A DNA stretch of 64,000 nt from Pedobacter ghigonis. Its GTDB lineage: Bacteria > Bacteroidota > Bacteroidia > Sphingobacteriales > Sphingobacteriaceae. Below are positions 8,825 to 17,484 of the stretch, one piece after another. Positions within the stretch are counted from its first letter, which is position 1. Each line of letters begins with the position of its first letter. The stretch spans positions 1 through 64,000 of the forward strand of contig NZ_CAESCM010000007.1 in assembly GCF_903166585.1 (NCBI RefSeq). The letters run 5' to 3'. The notes beneath the pieces were generated by a model. The model made no database searches and had not been told where the DNA came from. It was given only the letters and a program-made list of their open reading frames with translations. The position numbers were made by a program, and so were the translations under genes.

Positions 8825-9292
8825 AAAAGAATAGATCTCTTCGGTTTGGGCCCATTTTTGTCCCGGGGCAACGCCTGTAACGCCAACCTGGTACTTACTC
8901 ATAAGCGCATTCCAGGCTTTACACTTTTCGCTGTACGATTCTGCTACCTGCCCCATGCGGTTTAAATCGGCATTTTCGGGCACAGTAACGATCATCACTA
9001 TCGATTTATTGAAACGGTAAAGCGTAATTTTCTTATAGCCTGCCTTTTTAAAACCAGCTTCTACTTCGGGCCAGATTTTTTTATGGTAATTCAGGTATTC
9101 CTGAACCTTTTTTTCATCATCGACCAGGTTAACTACGAAAACCAGTTCCTTGTTTTTCGTTTGCTCGGCCGCCTTCTGGCATCCCTGCATTGCCATACAA
9201 AACAAAAAGCCGGCAAGCAGCAGGCGGCGAAAATTAGCCTTCAAAAAGGTTGTATTACTGGAAATCAATGTATTCGGAAATTGTTTAATCAT
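8813..9292 (-). CDS. L-rhamnose/L-fucose mutarotase-like lipoprotein (RhaM family)
   Basis: 159 residues. After residue 40 it matches the RhaM/DUF718 fold: EYLNYHKKIWPEVEAGFKKAGYKKITLYRF, then SIVMIVTVPENAD and the terminal KWAQTEEIYSF. These enzymes interconvert alpha and beta anomers of 6-deoxy sugars. Unusually, a signal segment precedes the domain (LLLAGFLFCMAMQGC), with a lipobox ending at Cys38, so the protein is probably anchored in the periplasm rather than cytoplasmic as in Escherichia coli. It is the last gene of the four-gene operon, 10 bases after the symporter, where it could present the preferred anomer to that transporter. Sugar specificity is inferred from the family only. Confidence 0.85.
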   Translation of the reverse strand: MIKQFPNTLISSNTTFLKANFRRLLLAGFLFCMAMQGCQKAAEQTKNKELVFVVNLVDDEKKVQEYLNYHKKIWPEVEAGFKKAGYKKITLYRFNKSIVMIVTVPENADLNRMGQVAESYSEKCKAWNALMSKYQVGVTGVAPGQKWAQTEEIYSFINP

Positions 9293-9302
9293 CAGATCGT
9301 TT

Positions 9303-10862
9303 TTAATTAAAGATAATGTAAATGCCTATCATTACAACCGCGAGAATAGCCCATAATACCCAAACCCGGGTTGATTTATATTTAAACTGCCTGTTGGTTT
9401 CGGCAATAGACAATAGCGGATGCTCGTGTGTATTTTTGGTAAAAAGCGAAACCAACACCATGATAACCGATAAGGCTAAAAAGATATAAAAGGATAACAG
9501 CAAAAAATGTGGCCAGTAGCCTTTGTATGGATAGTTGAGGATATGACAAAGGCCCAGTACAATGCAAAGAAGACCACCGCCATATAATACCGCTTCGGCG
9601 GCTTTGTTATTGGCCTTTTTCCAAAGTACTCCCATTAAGAAAACAACAGAAAGTGGCGGTGCCAGAATGGATACCAAACCCTGGCTTAAATCGAAAAAGC
9701 CCTTGCCCGAATAGGAATATAGCGTGGCAATAAGCAAAGCCATAACTGCAGCCAGAACAGTTACCAGTCGGCCAACCAGCCGGTTTTGTTTTTCGCTAAG
9801 CTTTTTATACTGGTTCACCACATCTAAAGTAAATACGGTACTGAACGAATTTAAACCCGACGAAATGGTATCGATTAATGCTGCAATCAAGGCTGCAATA
9901 CACAAACCCATTAAACCAGGAGGCATTAACTGCTTAACCAGGGTAATGTAAGCATTATCGGGTTTGGCAATATCTTTATACAAAACAAAACACATGATGC
10001 CCGGAAATATAAAAATGAAGGGCATAATAATTTTCAGCACCGAAATAAAAACCGCACCATACTGACCTTCTTTAATATCTTTTGCAGCCAGTACTTTCTG
10101 TACAATGGTTTGATCGGTGCACCAATAATAAATAGCCACTACCGGATAGCCTAAAACAATGGCCACCCACGAATATTCGGGATCTTTAGCCGGTTGGAAT
10201 AAATGCCAGTATGAAGACGGGGTTGCATTTACCAGTTGTGATATGCCTCCGATCTTGTTTATGGCAAGTACCGTGAGCACAATAGAAGATATAATGATGA
10301 TGATGGACTGGAACACCCCCGTTCTAACCACAGCTTTAAGTCCGCCCAGGGTGGTAAAACTGGTTGCAATAATGGCCACCAGTACCATCGCCTTAAACAA
10401 AGGCCAGTTAAAGATCTGCGAGATTAACAAACCTCCGGCATACAAACCGCTTCCCAGCCAAACAACCATGATAGATACCAGGCTGTAAATGGTTAGGAAG
10501 TTATACGACCGTTTTCCGTACCGCACCATCAGAAACTGCGGCATGGTACTTACTTTGGTGGTGAGGTAATGCGGTACAAAAACCATGGCCAGCAGCAGCA
10601 GGAAAATCCAGGCCAGCCACTCGAAATTACTTCCTACAACTCCTTTTGTAAAACCAATACTGGCAAAGCCGATCAGCATCATCGGGCCTGCATTGGCACT
10701 GAATAGCGAAAAGCCGATTTGCCACCAGGTAAGGCTTCGGCCTCCTAAAAAAATATCTGTGGCGTTTTTCTTTTTCTGGCCGAGGTAGAAAGCCACAAAA
10801 AGCAACATCATGAGGTAGCCAAGCAGCACAACATAATCAATAAGGGCTAATGAAACATCCAT
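9303..10862 (-). CDS. Sodium/solute symporter (SSS family), sugar transporter-like
   Basis: 519 residues with about 14 hydrophobic segments spread over the whole length. The N-terminal part has the SSS-type pattern FLGGRSLTWWQIGFSLFSANAGP, and GLMGLCIAALIAALIDTISSGLNSFSTVFTLDVV near residue 310-340 matches the conserved middle helix of the family. Members carry sugars, including fucose-like and galactose-like ones, with sodium ions across the inner membrane. It lies 14 bases after the dehydratase and 10 before the mutarotase, so all are probably one transcript. The context says it imports the monosaccharide that the upstream dehydrogenase oxidises. The exact sugar cannot be told from sequence. 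Confidence 0.9.
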   Translation of the reverse strand: MDVSLALIDYVVLLGYLMMLLFVAFYLGQKKKNATDIFLGGRSLTWWQIGFSLFSANAGPMMLIGFASIGFTKGVVGSNFEWLAWIFLLLLAMVFVPHYLTTKVSTMPQFLMVRYGKRSYNFLTIYSLVSIMVVWLGSGLYAGGLLISQIFNWPLFKAMVLVAIIATSFTTLGGLKAVVRTGVFQSIIIIISSIVLTVLAINKIGGISQLVNATPSSYWHLFQPAKDPEYSWVAIVLGYPVVAIYYWCTDQTIVQKVLAAKDIKEGQYGAVFISVLKIIMPFIFIFPGIMCFVLYKDIAKPDNAYITLVKQLMPPGLMGLCIAALIAALIDTISSGLNSFSTVFTLDVVNQYKKLSEKQNRLVGRLVTVLAAVMALLIATLYSYSGKGFFDLSQGLVSILAPPLSVVFLMGVLWKKANNKAAEAVLYGGGLLCIVLGLCHILNYPYKGYWPHFLLLSFYIFLALSVIMVLVSLFTKNTHEHPLLSIAETNRQFKYKSTRVWVLWAILAVVMIGIYIIFN

Positions 10863-10876
10863 ATACCTGCAGGCAA

Positions 10877-12049
10877 TTAAAGTAAAACAATTGGACTATA
10901 GGAATTCGATTTTTCGGCAGTCCAGGTTTTATTCATGTCTATTTTACCTTTACGGTTCCAGTAATCCCAATCAATCCTAACGGGCAGCCCTTCAATATCT
11001 GGTAAAACAAACCTTCCGTTTTCTAACTTAGGACGCACCGAAAAATAGGTTTCCAGTCCATGCATTAGGGTGTACAGGTATTCTACCCTGAAATTTTCGG
11101 GAGCAGCAGCCAAAATACCGGCTGTAAATAAAGAATAACTTCCGGATGAGAAATCGAGCCCGGCCCCGACGGCTAAATCGCGGACCTCCATCCACTCCCC
11201 GATACTACTCAGGTAATAAGGCGTAGGTTGCAAATGTTTCACCCCTGCATTTTTTAAAGCCGGAAAAACCTTTGCACTCCGTTCCGATTCGCCAAAAGAA
11301 ATGGGAATGACTGATTTTTCGCATAACAAGGCAATATCGGTTATTGAAGCTGAATGTACAGGCTCTTCGAACCATTCGATATTTTGAGCTTCTACCCCGC
11401 TAATGAACTGCAGGGCCTGATCAACATTCCAGATCTGATTGGCATCAACCGCCAGTTTAATATCATCGCCAATGATATTACGTACATGCTTAACCCGCTC
11501 AATATCTTCCTGCATGGCTGTACCGAAATTCTTCCCGACCTTCATTTTGATACAATCGGTACCGCATTTCAGGAAATACTCGATCTCCTTTTCAAGTTCC
11601 TGATAGGAATAGTTGGTGCCTCCACCGCTGCAATACATCAGCACATCGTCTTTACCGGCATTTAAATAGCGGTGCAAAGGTTTTCCATTTCGGCGTGCAG
11701 CCAAATCATACAGGGCTAAATCAATCTGCCCTAAAATAGAAGCTGCAGTTCCCCTAAAACCCTCATTGCGAATAGACCAGTATAGTTTTTGATGGAGTTC
11801 TTTATAGGGAATATTGCGGCTGTGAAATAAAATAGGCAGCATACATACCTCGAGCAGGTGCGTATAAGCACTAAAAACGGGTGCTTCGCCTATATTTCCA
11901 TCTTCATCCGTCAGGGTGATTATCGATAAACTAAATGTACCGAAAGGGCCCATCGTTGCATCCTGAAAGGGGGTAATGGCCTGTACAGGGGCTAAGCGCC
12001 TGACCTGAACTGAGTGAATATGGAATATTTCGTTATCGATAGCGTTCAT
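10877..12049 (-). CDS. Enolase-superfamily enzyme, sugar-acid dehydratase/cycloisomerase-like
   Basis: 390 residues with the N-terminal capping domain and the modified TIM barrel of the mandelate racemase/muconate lactonising group. Visible motifs: KMKVGK (about 168, the KxK lysines), VDANQ (200), FEEPV (226) and GESE (252), giving the three acidic metal ligands. The His-Asp dyad of sugar-acid dehydratases is not evident: the position usually QPD reads QPTPYYL and the later His region reads FSSGSYSLF. So one-base chemistry or another role is possible. It overlaps the aldo/keto reductase gene by four bases (ATGA), which implies translational coupling. I infer that it acts on the aldonate or lactone made by that enzyme. 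Confidence 0.8.
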   Translation of the reverse strand: MNAIDNEIFHIHSVQVRRLAPVQAITPFQDATMGPFGTFSLSIITLTDEDGNIGEAPVFSAYTHLLEVCMLPILFHSRNIPYKELHQKLYWSIRNEGFRGTAASILGQIDLALYDLAARRNGKPLHRYLNAGKDDVLMYCSGGGTNYSYQELEKEIEYFLKCGTDCIKMKVGKNFGTAMQEDIERVKHVRNIIGDDIKLAVDANQIWNVDQALQFISGVEAQNIEWFEEPVHSASITDIALLCEKSVIPISFGESERSAKVFPALKNAGVKHLQPTPYYLSSIGEWMEVRDLAVGAGLDFSSGSYSLFTAGILAAAPENFRVEYLYTLMHGLETYFSVRPKLENGRFVLPDIEGLPVRIDWDYWNRKGKIDMNKTWTAEKSNSYSPIVLL

Positions 12050-12957
12050 CGTGTTTCATTTAAGATTGTGTTCAAATTCATTATTTCTTTAAAAACCTGT
12101 TCAGGCAAAGCCCCTCCCTGGATATCAAATAAGGTTTTTAACAATTGCTCGGAATTACCCGGGCCAATTACCATTTTAAAATCTTCTGGTATGCTAAGGA
12201 TAAACCGGTGTGCCAGGGTAGACAGCGGCAGATTATACTTATCGGCAATCGTTTTGATCTGTTTGGCTTTTTCGATACTTTCTTTATCCATCCAAACGGG
12301 TGGCGTATCTACAAATTGCTGATATTTATTGCCCAGCAAGCCCATATGTAAAGGGCTGGCCGAATAGAATTCGATGTTGTTGGCCTGATAATAAGGCATA
12401 CTGGTATTCAGCGCATCGTTGTAACAGGCATCTAAACGGTTAAACTCCATCACCACATCAAATACGGATGCAAAATCGTACTGCTTAAACCAATCGGGTA
12501 CATTGCCGCCGATACCAATTTTTTTGGCCAGGCCATCTTGTTTAAACTTTTGCATCTGCTTAAAAATAGCCGCTAAATCATCGTGCTGTGCAATCGCGGC
12601 AGGATCGTGTAAAAACAAAACATCAATTGCTTCAACACCCAGCGTAGCCAAACTTTCGTATACGCTTATTTCCATTCGGGAAGGGGAATAATCATAAATC
12701 CCTTCGTCGGTAGCGTAGCATTTTAAGCGCCCCACCTTAGTATTGATGCGTGGCAGCTTTCCTTTCCATTGCTTTAGGGCTGCACCTACAATTTCTTCTG
12801 CATCAGCATAAGCAGGCGCGGTATCAATGGCTTCCATACCATATTCGAGCGCCAATAATATGGCACTGACCGATTCTTTCTTATCGACCGGTCCCCATAT
12901 ACCACCTAAGGCGGCAGTGCCTAAAACACACTTTGACAAATATTTTGATGATTGCAT
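12046..12957 (-). CDS. Aldo/keto reductase, sugar dehydrogenase-like
   Basis: 303 residues, cytoplasmic. It opens GTAALGGIWGPVDKKES and carries the AKR tetrad: Asp and Tyr in AIDTAPAYAD (about 43-48), Lys in NTKVGR (71) and His in LFLHDP (117). The length and layout fit the group that includes L-fucose and D-galactose dehydrogenases, which oxidise free aldoses to lactones with NAD(P). It is first in the operon with the dehydratase, symporter and mutarotase, a set that fits non-phosphorylative oxidation of an imported sugar. No lactonase or aldolase is present in the window, so the pathway would have to be completed elsewhere. A copy of the locus element lies about 70 bases upstream. Confidence 0.85.
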   Translation of the reverse strand: MQSSKYLSKCVLGTAALGGIWGPVDKKESVSAILLALEYGMEAIDTAPAYADAEEIVGAALKQWKGKLPRINTKVGRLKCYATDEGIYDYSPSRMEISVYESLATLGVEAIDVLFLHDPAAIAQHDDLAAIFKQMQKFKQDGLAKKIGIGGNVPDWFKQYDFASVFDVVMEFNRLDACYNDALNTSMPYYQANNIEFYSASPLHMGLLGNKYQQFVDTPPVWMDKESIEKAKQIKTIADKYNLPLSTLAHRFILSIPEDFKMVIGPGNSEQLLKTLFDIQGGALPEQVFKEIMNLNTILNETR

Positions 12958-13025
12958 CTCTCTAATTTACGCTTTACCTATACGAACAAAAATATTTTTT
13001 CTGTGCACAAATAACTATTGCAATT

Positions 13026-13049
13026 TTGACTATTACCAATGCTTTATTG
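13026..13049 (-). promoter_or_regulatory. Locus element copy 3, upstream of the sugar-oxidation operon
   Basis: Reads TTGACTATTACCAATGCTTT then ATTG on the plus strand, about 70 bases before the aldo/keto reductase start. One base of the core differs (ACCAATG). It lies in the 115-bp gap after the 783-residue gene, so that operon can probably be transcribed on its own. Confidence 0.6.
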
Positions 13050-13072
13050 ATTCTTTAATTTCTTTTACTGTT

Positions 13073-15424
13073 TTACTCACTGCCACCCAAAACAGTAACT
13101 TCTCCGCTTTTCCCAAGCCTTACTTTTACCGTCTCACCTGCTTTTACCGCTGCTTTAGGCCATTTGCTAAAATTGTTATAGCCCAAAGGTTGCGTTGCAG
13201 TAACGCTGGTTTCGGCAAATAGGGTAACACTGGCATCGTGGATGGTTTCATTTTTTAATTGCAGCACCGTGCCTTTAGCATCCTGTTTTATAATGTTGGC
13301 GGTAATATGATCGAACACATATAACTTCTTTTTATCGGTTTGCAGGTAAATACCGGGTAGCTCTAAGGCCATGAGCATGCCATTGGTTTCGGTCCACGAG
13401 TTACGGGTATTGATAAAATTGCCAATACTGCCTTTTCCTTCCGCATCACTGGGCTGAATGCGTTCCATGCTTGAGCCGGTTAAATTATTGGTGGTAAGGT
13501 GATGAGGAGGTACGTTAACGGCTTCTGCATGCGCATGCTGCATATCGCGAATCAGGTCGGCATACAAAGGGTTCCCTGTTGCCCGAAAAAGTTTAAACAG
13601 ATAATCAGCAGAAGAGGTACAAATACCCGGCGCAGCGTGCTTGTTCTGAATGCTGGCCCAGATTGCCCCGGCCATATTACATTTCAATTGCCCGATCTGA
13701 CTTTTTGCTGGAAAAACAGGGTCGTAAGATATGGCCCAGGTGGCACAAAGTGCAGCCTGCACTTCAGCTTTGTCTAACCAGCTTTTATCGCCGGTGTAAT
13801 AGTATAGTGCCATTAACGATTCCATAAAGCCAAATGCGGTTTCACTATCCGAATCCATCGAAATATCGCCACAAGCACCACCGGTTAGACCTTGTTTAAC
13901 CACATCGCGGTTATAATAATAGTTAGCTGAAGCTTTAGCCACCGCCAGCCAGTCAGGCTGTTTAAAGTAAGCCGAAGCCATAGCTAAACCGGCAGGAACA
14001 ATGGCACCTGCGGTTGAATTGTAAATGGCTATTTTACCGTTTTCGGGGGTAATAAACTGTCCGAACTGCCCATCTTTTTTCCAGGTATTGGTAAATGCGG
14101 CTGCTAATTTCTGCGCTCCCTGTTCCCACTCAGGTTTAATCATATGGCCATAGCCCTGCGCTTTGAACAGCATTAAATGTTTCATTAACCACAGCAGCAC
14201 GTCGCCGTTTTTACGCACCATGGCCTGTATTTCAGGATAAGCTGCATTCATTTCTTCGGGACGGATTTCCCCTTCAGCGGTTATACCACCATAAAAGTAG
14301 CCGCTTTTGCCCTGCAATTTGTTCATCACAAAATCGAGCTCTGCAGCCACCCGGTTCCGTTCCTTTTCATTGTTCATGGCCAGCATGGGGTAAGTATTGA
14401 TCATCCCGCTCACCCATCCCAGTTGAAAATCGTTACCGTTCTCGGGCGTATAATAACTTCCGGCAGGCACCGTAATAAAGTTGTTGCTGCAAATGGTTCT
14501 TGCCATTTCCAGTTCCTTGCTCATTGGTAATTGATTGCGCGGCTGGTTGGGGCCGGTAAATGCTTTGCGCACCTTCATAAATTTGGTCAGCAAATCGGGA
14601 ATGCTGTTGGCGGTAAAAACATAAATCCTGAAACTGAGGCTAAGCGCATCACCACTTTTCCAATCGGGTGCTTTATCGCCACTTGCATGGTAATCGCCAA
14701 AACCAGCCGCCAGTTTACGCATGGCAGGCGTAGTTATGCTAAAGCTACAACTATCCTGCGCTGCATTTTCGCTAATGCTCAATCCGTTATTACCAAAAGC
14801 CGATTGCTGCCCCGTAAGTACAATAAAACCCTTTTTTGCTGATTGCGAGTAAAAACACATCGCAGGAGTGGCTGTACTGGTACTTTGCAGCTCAATACGT
14901 GATGCTTTACCTTTTTCGATGGCCAGCCGTGGGTTATTAGAAATGGTTAAAGGCACATTAGGATTATAGTACATTTCGGCTGGGTAAGCCGGATTGTACG
15001 AATTGCCAATAGCATGATAACGGTTGCCATTATAAACACTTGCGGGCACCAAGACGTAATTATCGCGGCTCCATTTACTAAAATCGAATGAAGCTGATAC
15101 TGCCGTTGAAGTTGCGGCTCCTTTTTCCAGCATAAAACGGGTGGTTACATCAATGGCTTCGGGTGCGCCAGCAACTTTTGCGGTTTGTACTTTCAATTGC
15201 CAGTTTGCACCATTGTACTGAAGTGAATTTTGCCTAAACTGTTGTTCGCTCAGCAGGTTTGTACCCGAATATTGCTGCACACTCAAGCGCATGCTGCCAC
15301 TTAACATTTTAAGTAAACCTTGTGTTTCTGCTTCGTTATTTAATTGCCCAAACACCGGCAATTGTATAAATGCTGTAGCCAATAATAAACAACCGAGCTG
15401 TTTATACCTTTTTATAATCTTCAT
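13073..15424 (-). CDS. Secreted (alpha/alpha)-barrel-like protein, probable glycan-active enzyme
   Basis: 783 residues with a signal peptide ending near LPVFGQ. The N-terminal 270 residues look beta-rich (supersandwich-like), followed from about residue 300 by a helical region containing NDFQLGWVSGMINTYPML, NGDVLLWLMKHLML, GGACGDISMDSDSETAFGFME and SWTETNGMLMALELPG, which resembles the repeated helical pairs of (alpha/alpha)6 toroid enzymes. A final beta domain of about 80 residues follows. That layout is shared by several glycoside hydrolase and lyase families, but I cannot assign one. It lies downstream of the SusC/SusD pair beyond a hairpin. Acidic residues in DISMDSDSET are candidates for catalysis. 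Periplasmic or surface location is inferred from the signal. Confidence 0.7.
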   Translation of the reverse strand: MKIIKRYKQLGCLLLATAFIQLPVFGQLNNEAETQGLLKMLSGSMRLSVQQYSGTNLLSEQQFRQNSLQYNGANWQLKVQTAKVAGAPEAIDVTTRFMLEKGAATSTAVSASFDFSKWSRDNYVLVPASVYNGNRYHAIGNSYNPAYPAEMYYNPNVPLTISNNPRLAIEKGKASRIELQSTSTATPAMCFYSQSAKKGFIVLTGQQSAFGNNGLSISENAAQDSCSFSITTPAMRKLAAGFGDYHASGDKAPDWKSGDALSLSFRIYVFTANSIPDLLTKFMKVRKAFTGPNQPRNQLPMSKELEMARTICSNNFITVPAGSYYTPENGNDFQLGWVSGMINTYPMLAMNNEKERNRVAAELDFVMNKLQGKSGYFYGGITAEGEIRPEEMNAAYPEIQAMVRKNGDVLLWLMKHLMLFKAQGYGHMIKPEWEQGAQKLAAAFTNTWKKDGQFGQFITPENGKIAIYNSTAGAIVPAGLAMASAYFKQPDWLAVAKASANYYYNRDVVKQGLTGGACGDISMDSDSETAFGFMESLMALYYYTGDKSWLDKAEVQAALCATWAISYDPVFPAKSQIGQLKCNMAGAIWASIQNKHAAPGICTSSADYLFKLFRATGNPLYADLIRDMQHAHAEAVNVPPHHLTTNNLTGSSMERIQPSDAEGKGSIGNFINTRNSWTETNGMLMALELPGIYLQTDKKKLYVFDHITANIIKQDAKGTVLQLKNETIHDASVTLFAETSVTATQPLGYNNFSKWPKAAVKAGETVKVRLGKSGEVTVLGGSE

Positions 15425-15540
15425 CTCTTTTTAAACTTTTGCCTGTTGTTAATTTCGAGGTTTTTTGTTGTTTTTCAGAAAGTATTTTGTTTCAATCCCC
15501 TGTGTTAATTTATTTTACATTGAAGGGCTCCTACCCAAAA

Positions 15541-15559
15541 GAGGGGGCTCGCCCCCCTC
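15541..15559. terminator. GC-rich hairpin between susD and the 783-residue gene
   Basis: Arms GAGGGGG and CCCCCTC with a 5-base loop, followed by TTTT on the minus strand and by TTTTT on the plus strand. It stands 50 bases after the SusD stop. It may end most SusC/SusD transcripts or protect their 3' ends, making the downstream gene less expressed than the pair. Confidence 0.7.
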
Positions 15560-15609
15560 CTTTTTAAAACAAACTAATCATAACTAATTATTCCTAACTA
15601 ATTGAGTCT

Positions 15610-17457
15610 TTATTGAAGCGGATCGAAGGTTCCACCCCATTCTTTATTTTGCGGTAACATATCAGGTTCAATTGAAATTTGCGCAGGGTTCAATGCATTA
15701 AACCAGTGATTTAAATCCAGGTTATATTTCTGGTTTATGGTTGCGTTCCGATCCAGATTATCGACATATACAGCCATAAAATTTGTCCGTACAGAAGCTG
15801 TCATAATATTATCTGTATTAGCCGGAAGTGTTGCACCTTGCTTAAGCATTAAAAGCAAACCATGCCTATAAACCTGATTATTTAAAATATCGAAGCGTTT
15901 CCATCTTCTCAAATCATTAAATCTGAACCCTTCAAAAGCAAATTCTACCTGGCGTTCATTCATTATTGCGGTTCGAATATCTGTTTGAGATGCTGCCGTG
16001 ACACCATAATTTCCAATACCCACATTTATACCTGCTCGCTGACGGATTTGATAGATAGCATTGAGTGCCTCTGCCGGTTTATTTGTTTCATTAGCACACT
16101 CACTTAAATTCATTAGCAATTCAGCATAACGCATTGGCGACCAGTAACTCTTCGACCCAGTAGCCACACCAACTAACTGATTTCTATCTAAAAGGGTATC
16201 CAATCCTTTACGTTGGAAAAAACCTGTAACCGCATTTTCATCGCCATTCTGAATGATTGGAGAAATATTCTGAAACGAACCATCTCTATGCGTAAGTACA
16301 GCATTGGGCGTTGATCCGGTTTTCCAGGTCCAGGCATTCCAGTAAGAACGCGATCTTGGCGCCGTCATGCCAATGGTATTCACATCAGGTGTTGGATACA
16401 CTGTGCCTCCGCAAAAAATAGTAGCATAAAAACGGCTATCGCGGTTAGTATAGAAATCATTTAAAAACTGGGCATTATAAGCTGGGTCAGACAATTGGTT
16501 TTTATCGAACTGCATGGTACTACCATCCTTTTTAGGATAAGCCAGTAACAATTGCAAAAGGGGTTGATCGTTATTGGTAGAACCATTGGTAAAAGGTAAC
16601 GGCCTTATTGGTGCGAAGTTCATGTAATGATCTTGGTAATAATACTGATTAACCATTATTTGTTCTTTATTTGCTGAATACCAGATTAAACGGTAATTAG
16701 CAAACAACCCGTAACCTGCGGCATTGGCAGCATCAACGGCAGCTTTGGTAGCTGCATAGGCAGCTTGCCATCTGGTTTGATCATTGGTAGGATTAAACAA
16801 AGGGCTTGCATACCACATTAATATCCTTCCTTTTAACCCCAAAGCTGCTACTCGGGTAATTCTTCCATAATCTTCGCCGGTAAAAGTTGCAGGCAGTAAT
16901 TGCGCTGCATCATCCAGATCTTTAATAATCTGTGCTACACACTCCGAAGTTTTACTCCGTGGTACTTTTAATGTTGAAGGGTTAGTCGCATCTTGTGTAT
17001 GCAGAATTAAGGGCACTCCTCCTACCTGGCTTACCATTCCCCAATACGTCCAGGCACGCCAAAATTTAGCTTGTCCAATTAGCTGACTTCTTAGAGGTTC
17101 GGCCAGAATATTTGGAGAAACCTTTTCTACCTGATCAAGGAAATAATTCGTTTTATCGATATAGGTATAGTTAAGGTTTGTAAAATTAGTTGCGGCTGTA
17201 ATCACACCTTGCTGGTAATTTCCCAAATTAACACCACTTCCATTTAGTCCCTCATCTGAACTAGCCCCACTACCCAACGGCCATCCAGGCATACTCCCCC
17301 CATGCACGTCATTCAAATAGGCTTTGATCATATTGGTATTAGTCCAAACATTATCGGGATTAATAACAGCAGTATTTTCATAGTCTAAGCCCTTTTTGCA
17401 GCCACCTAAGGCCAGTAAGGCAAAAACGATTAATTTATATTTATTACTAAATTTCAT
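15610..17457 (-). CDS. SusD/RagB-family outer-membrane glycan-binding lipoprotein
   Basis: 615 residues with lipobox LLALGGC (Cys20) followed by KK. The middle contains the usual SusD helical (TPR) signatures: QLIGQAKFWRAWTYWGMVSQVGGVPLIL, then ALGLKGRILMWYASPLFNP, and near the end RYAELLMNLSECANETNKPAEALNAIYQIRQRAG and IMNERQVEFAFEGFRFNDLRRWKRFD. SusD proteins sit on the cell surface as a lid over the SusC barrel and bind the oligosaccharide. It starts 27 bases after the SusC stop. It is longer than the other two SusD proteins in this window, and it is not closely similar to them, so a different glycan is likely. Confidence 0.95.
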   Translation of the reverse strand: MKFSNKYKLIVFALLALGGCKKGLDYENTAVINPDNVWTNTNMIKAYLNDVHGGSMPGWPLGSGASSDEGLNGSGVNLGNYQQGVITAATNFTNLNYTYIDKTNYFLDQVEKVSPNILAEPLRSQLIGQAKFWRAWTYWGMVSQVGGVPLILHTQDATNPSTLKVPRSKTSECVAQIIKDLDDAAQLLPATFTGEDYGRITRVAALGLKGRILMWYASPLFNPTNDQTRWQAAYAATKAAVDAANAAGYGLFANYRLIWYSANKEQIMVNQYYYQDHYMNFAPIRPLPFTNGSTNNDQPLLQLLLAYPKKDGSTMQFDKNQLSDPAYNAQFLNDFYTNRDSRFYATIFCGGTVYPTPDVNTIGMTAPRSRSYWNAWTWKTGSTPNAVLTHRDGSFQNISPIIQNGDENAVTGFFQRKGLDTLLDRNQLVGVATGSKSYWSPMRYAELLMNLSECANETNKPAEALNAIYQIRQRAGINVGIGNYGVTAASQTDIRTAIMNERQVEFAFEGFRFNDLRRWKRFDILNNQVYRHGLLLMLKQGATLPANTDNIMTASVRTNFMAVYVDNLDRNATINQKYNLDLNHWFNALNPAQISIEPDMLPQNKEWGGTFDPLQ

Positions 17458-17484
17458 AATTCATTTCTTTTACATTAATAATCA

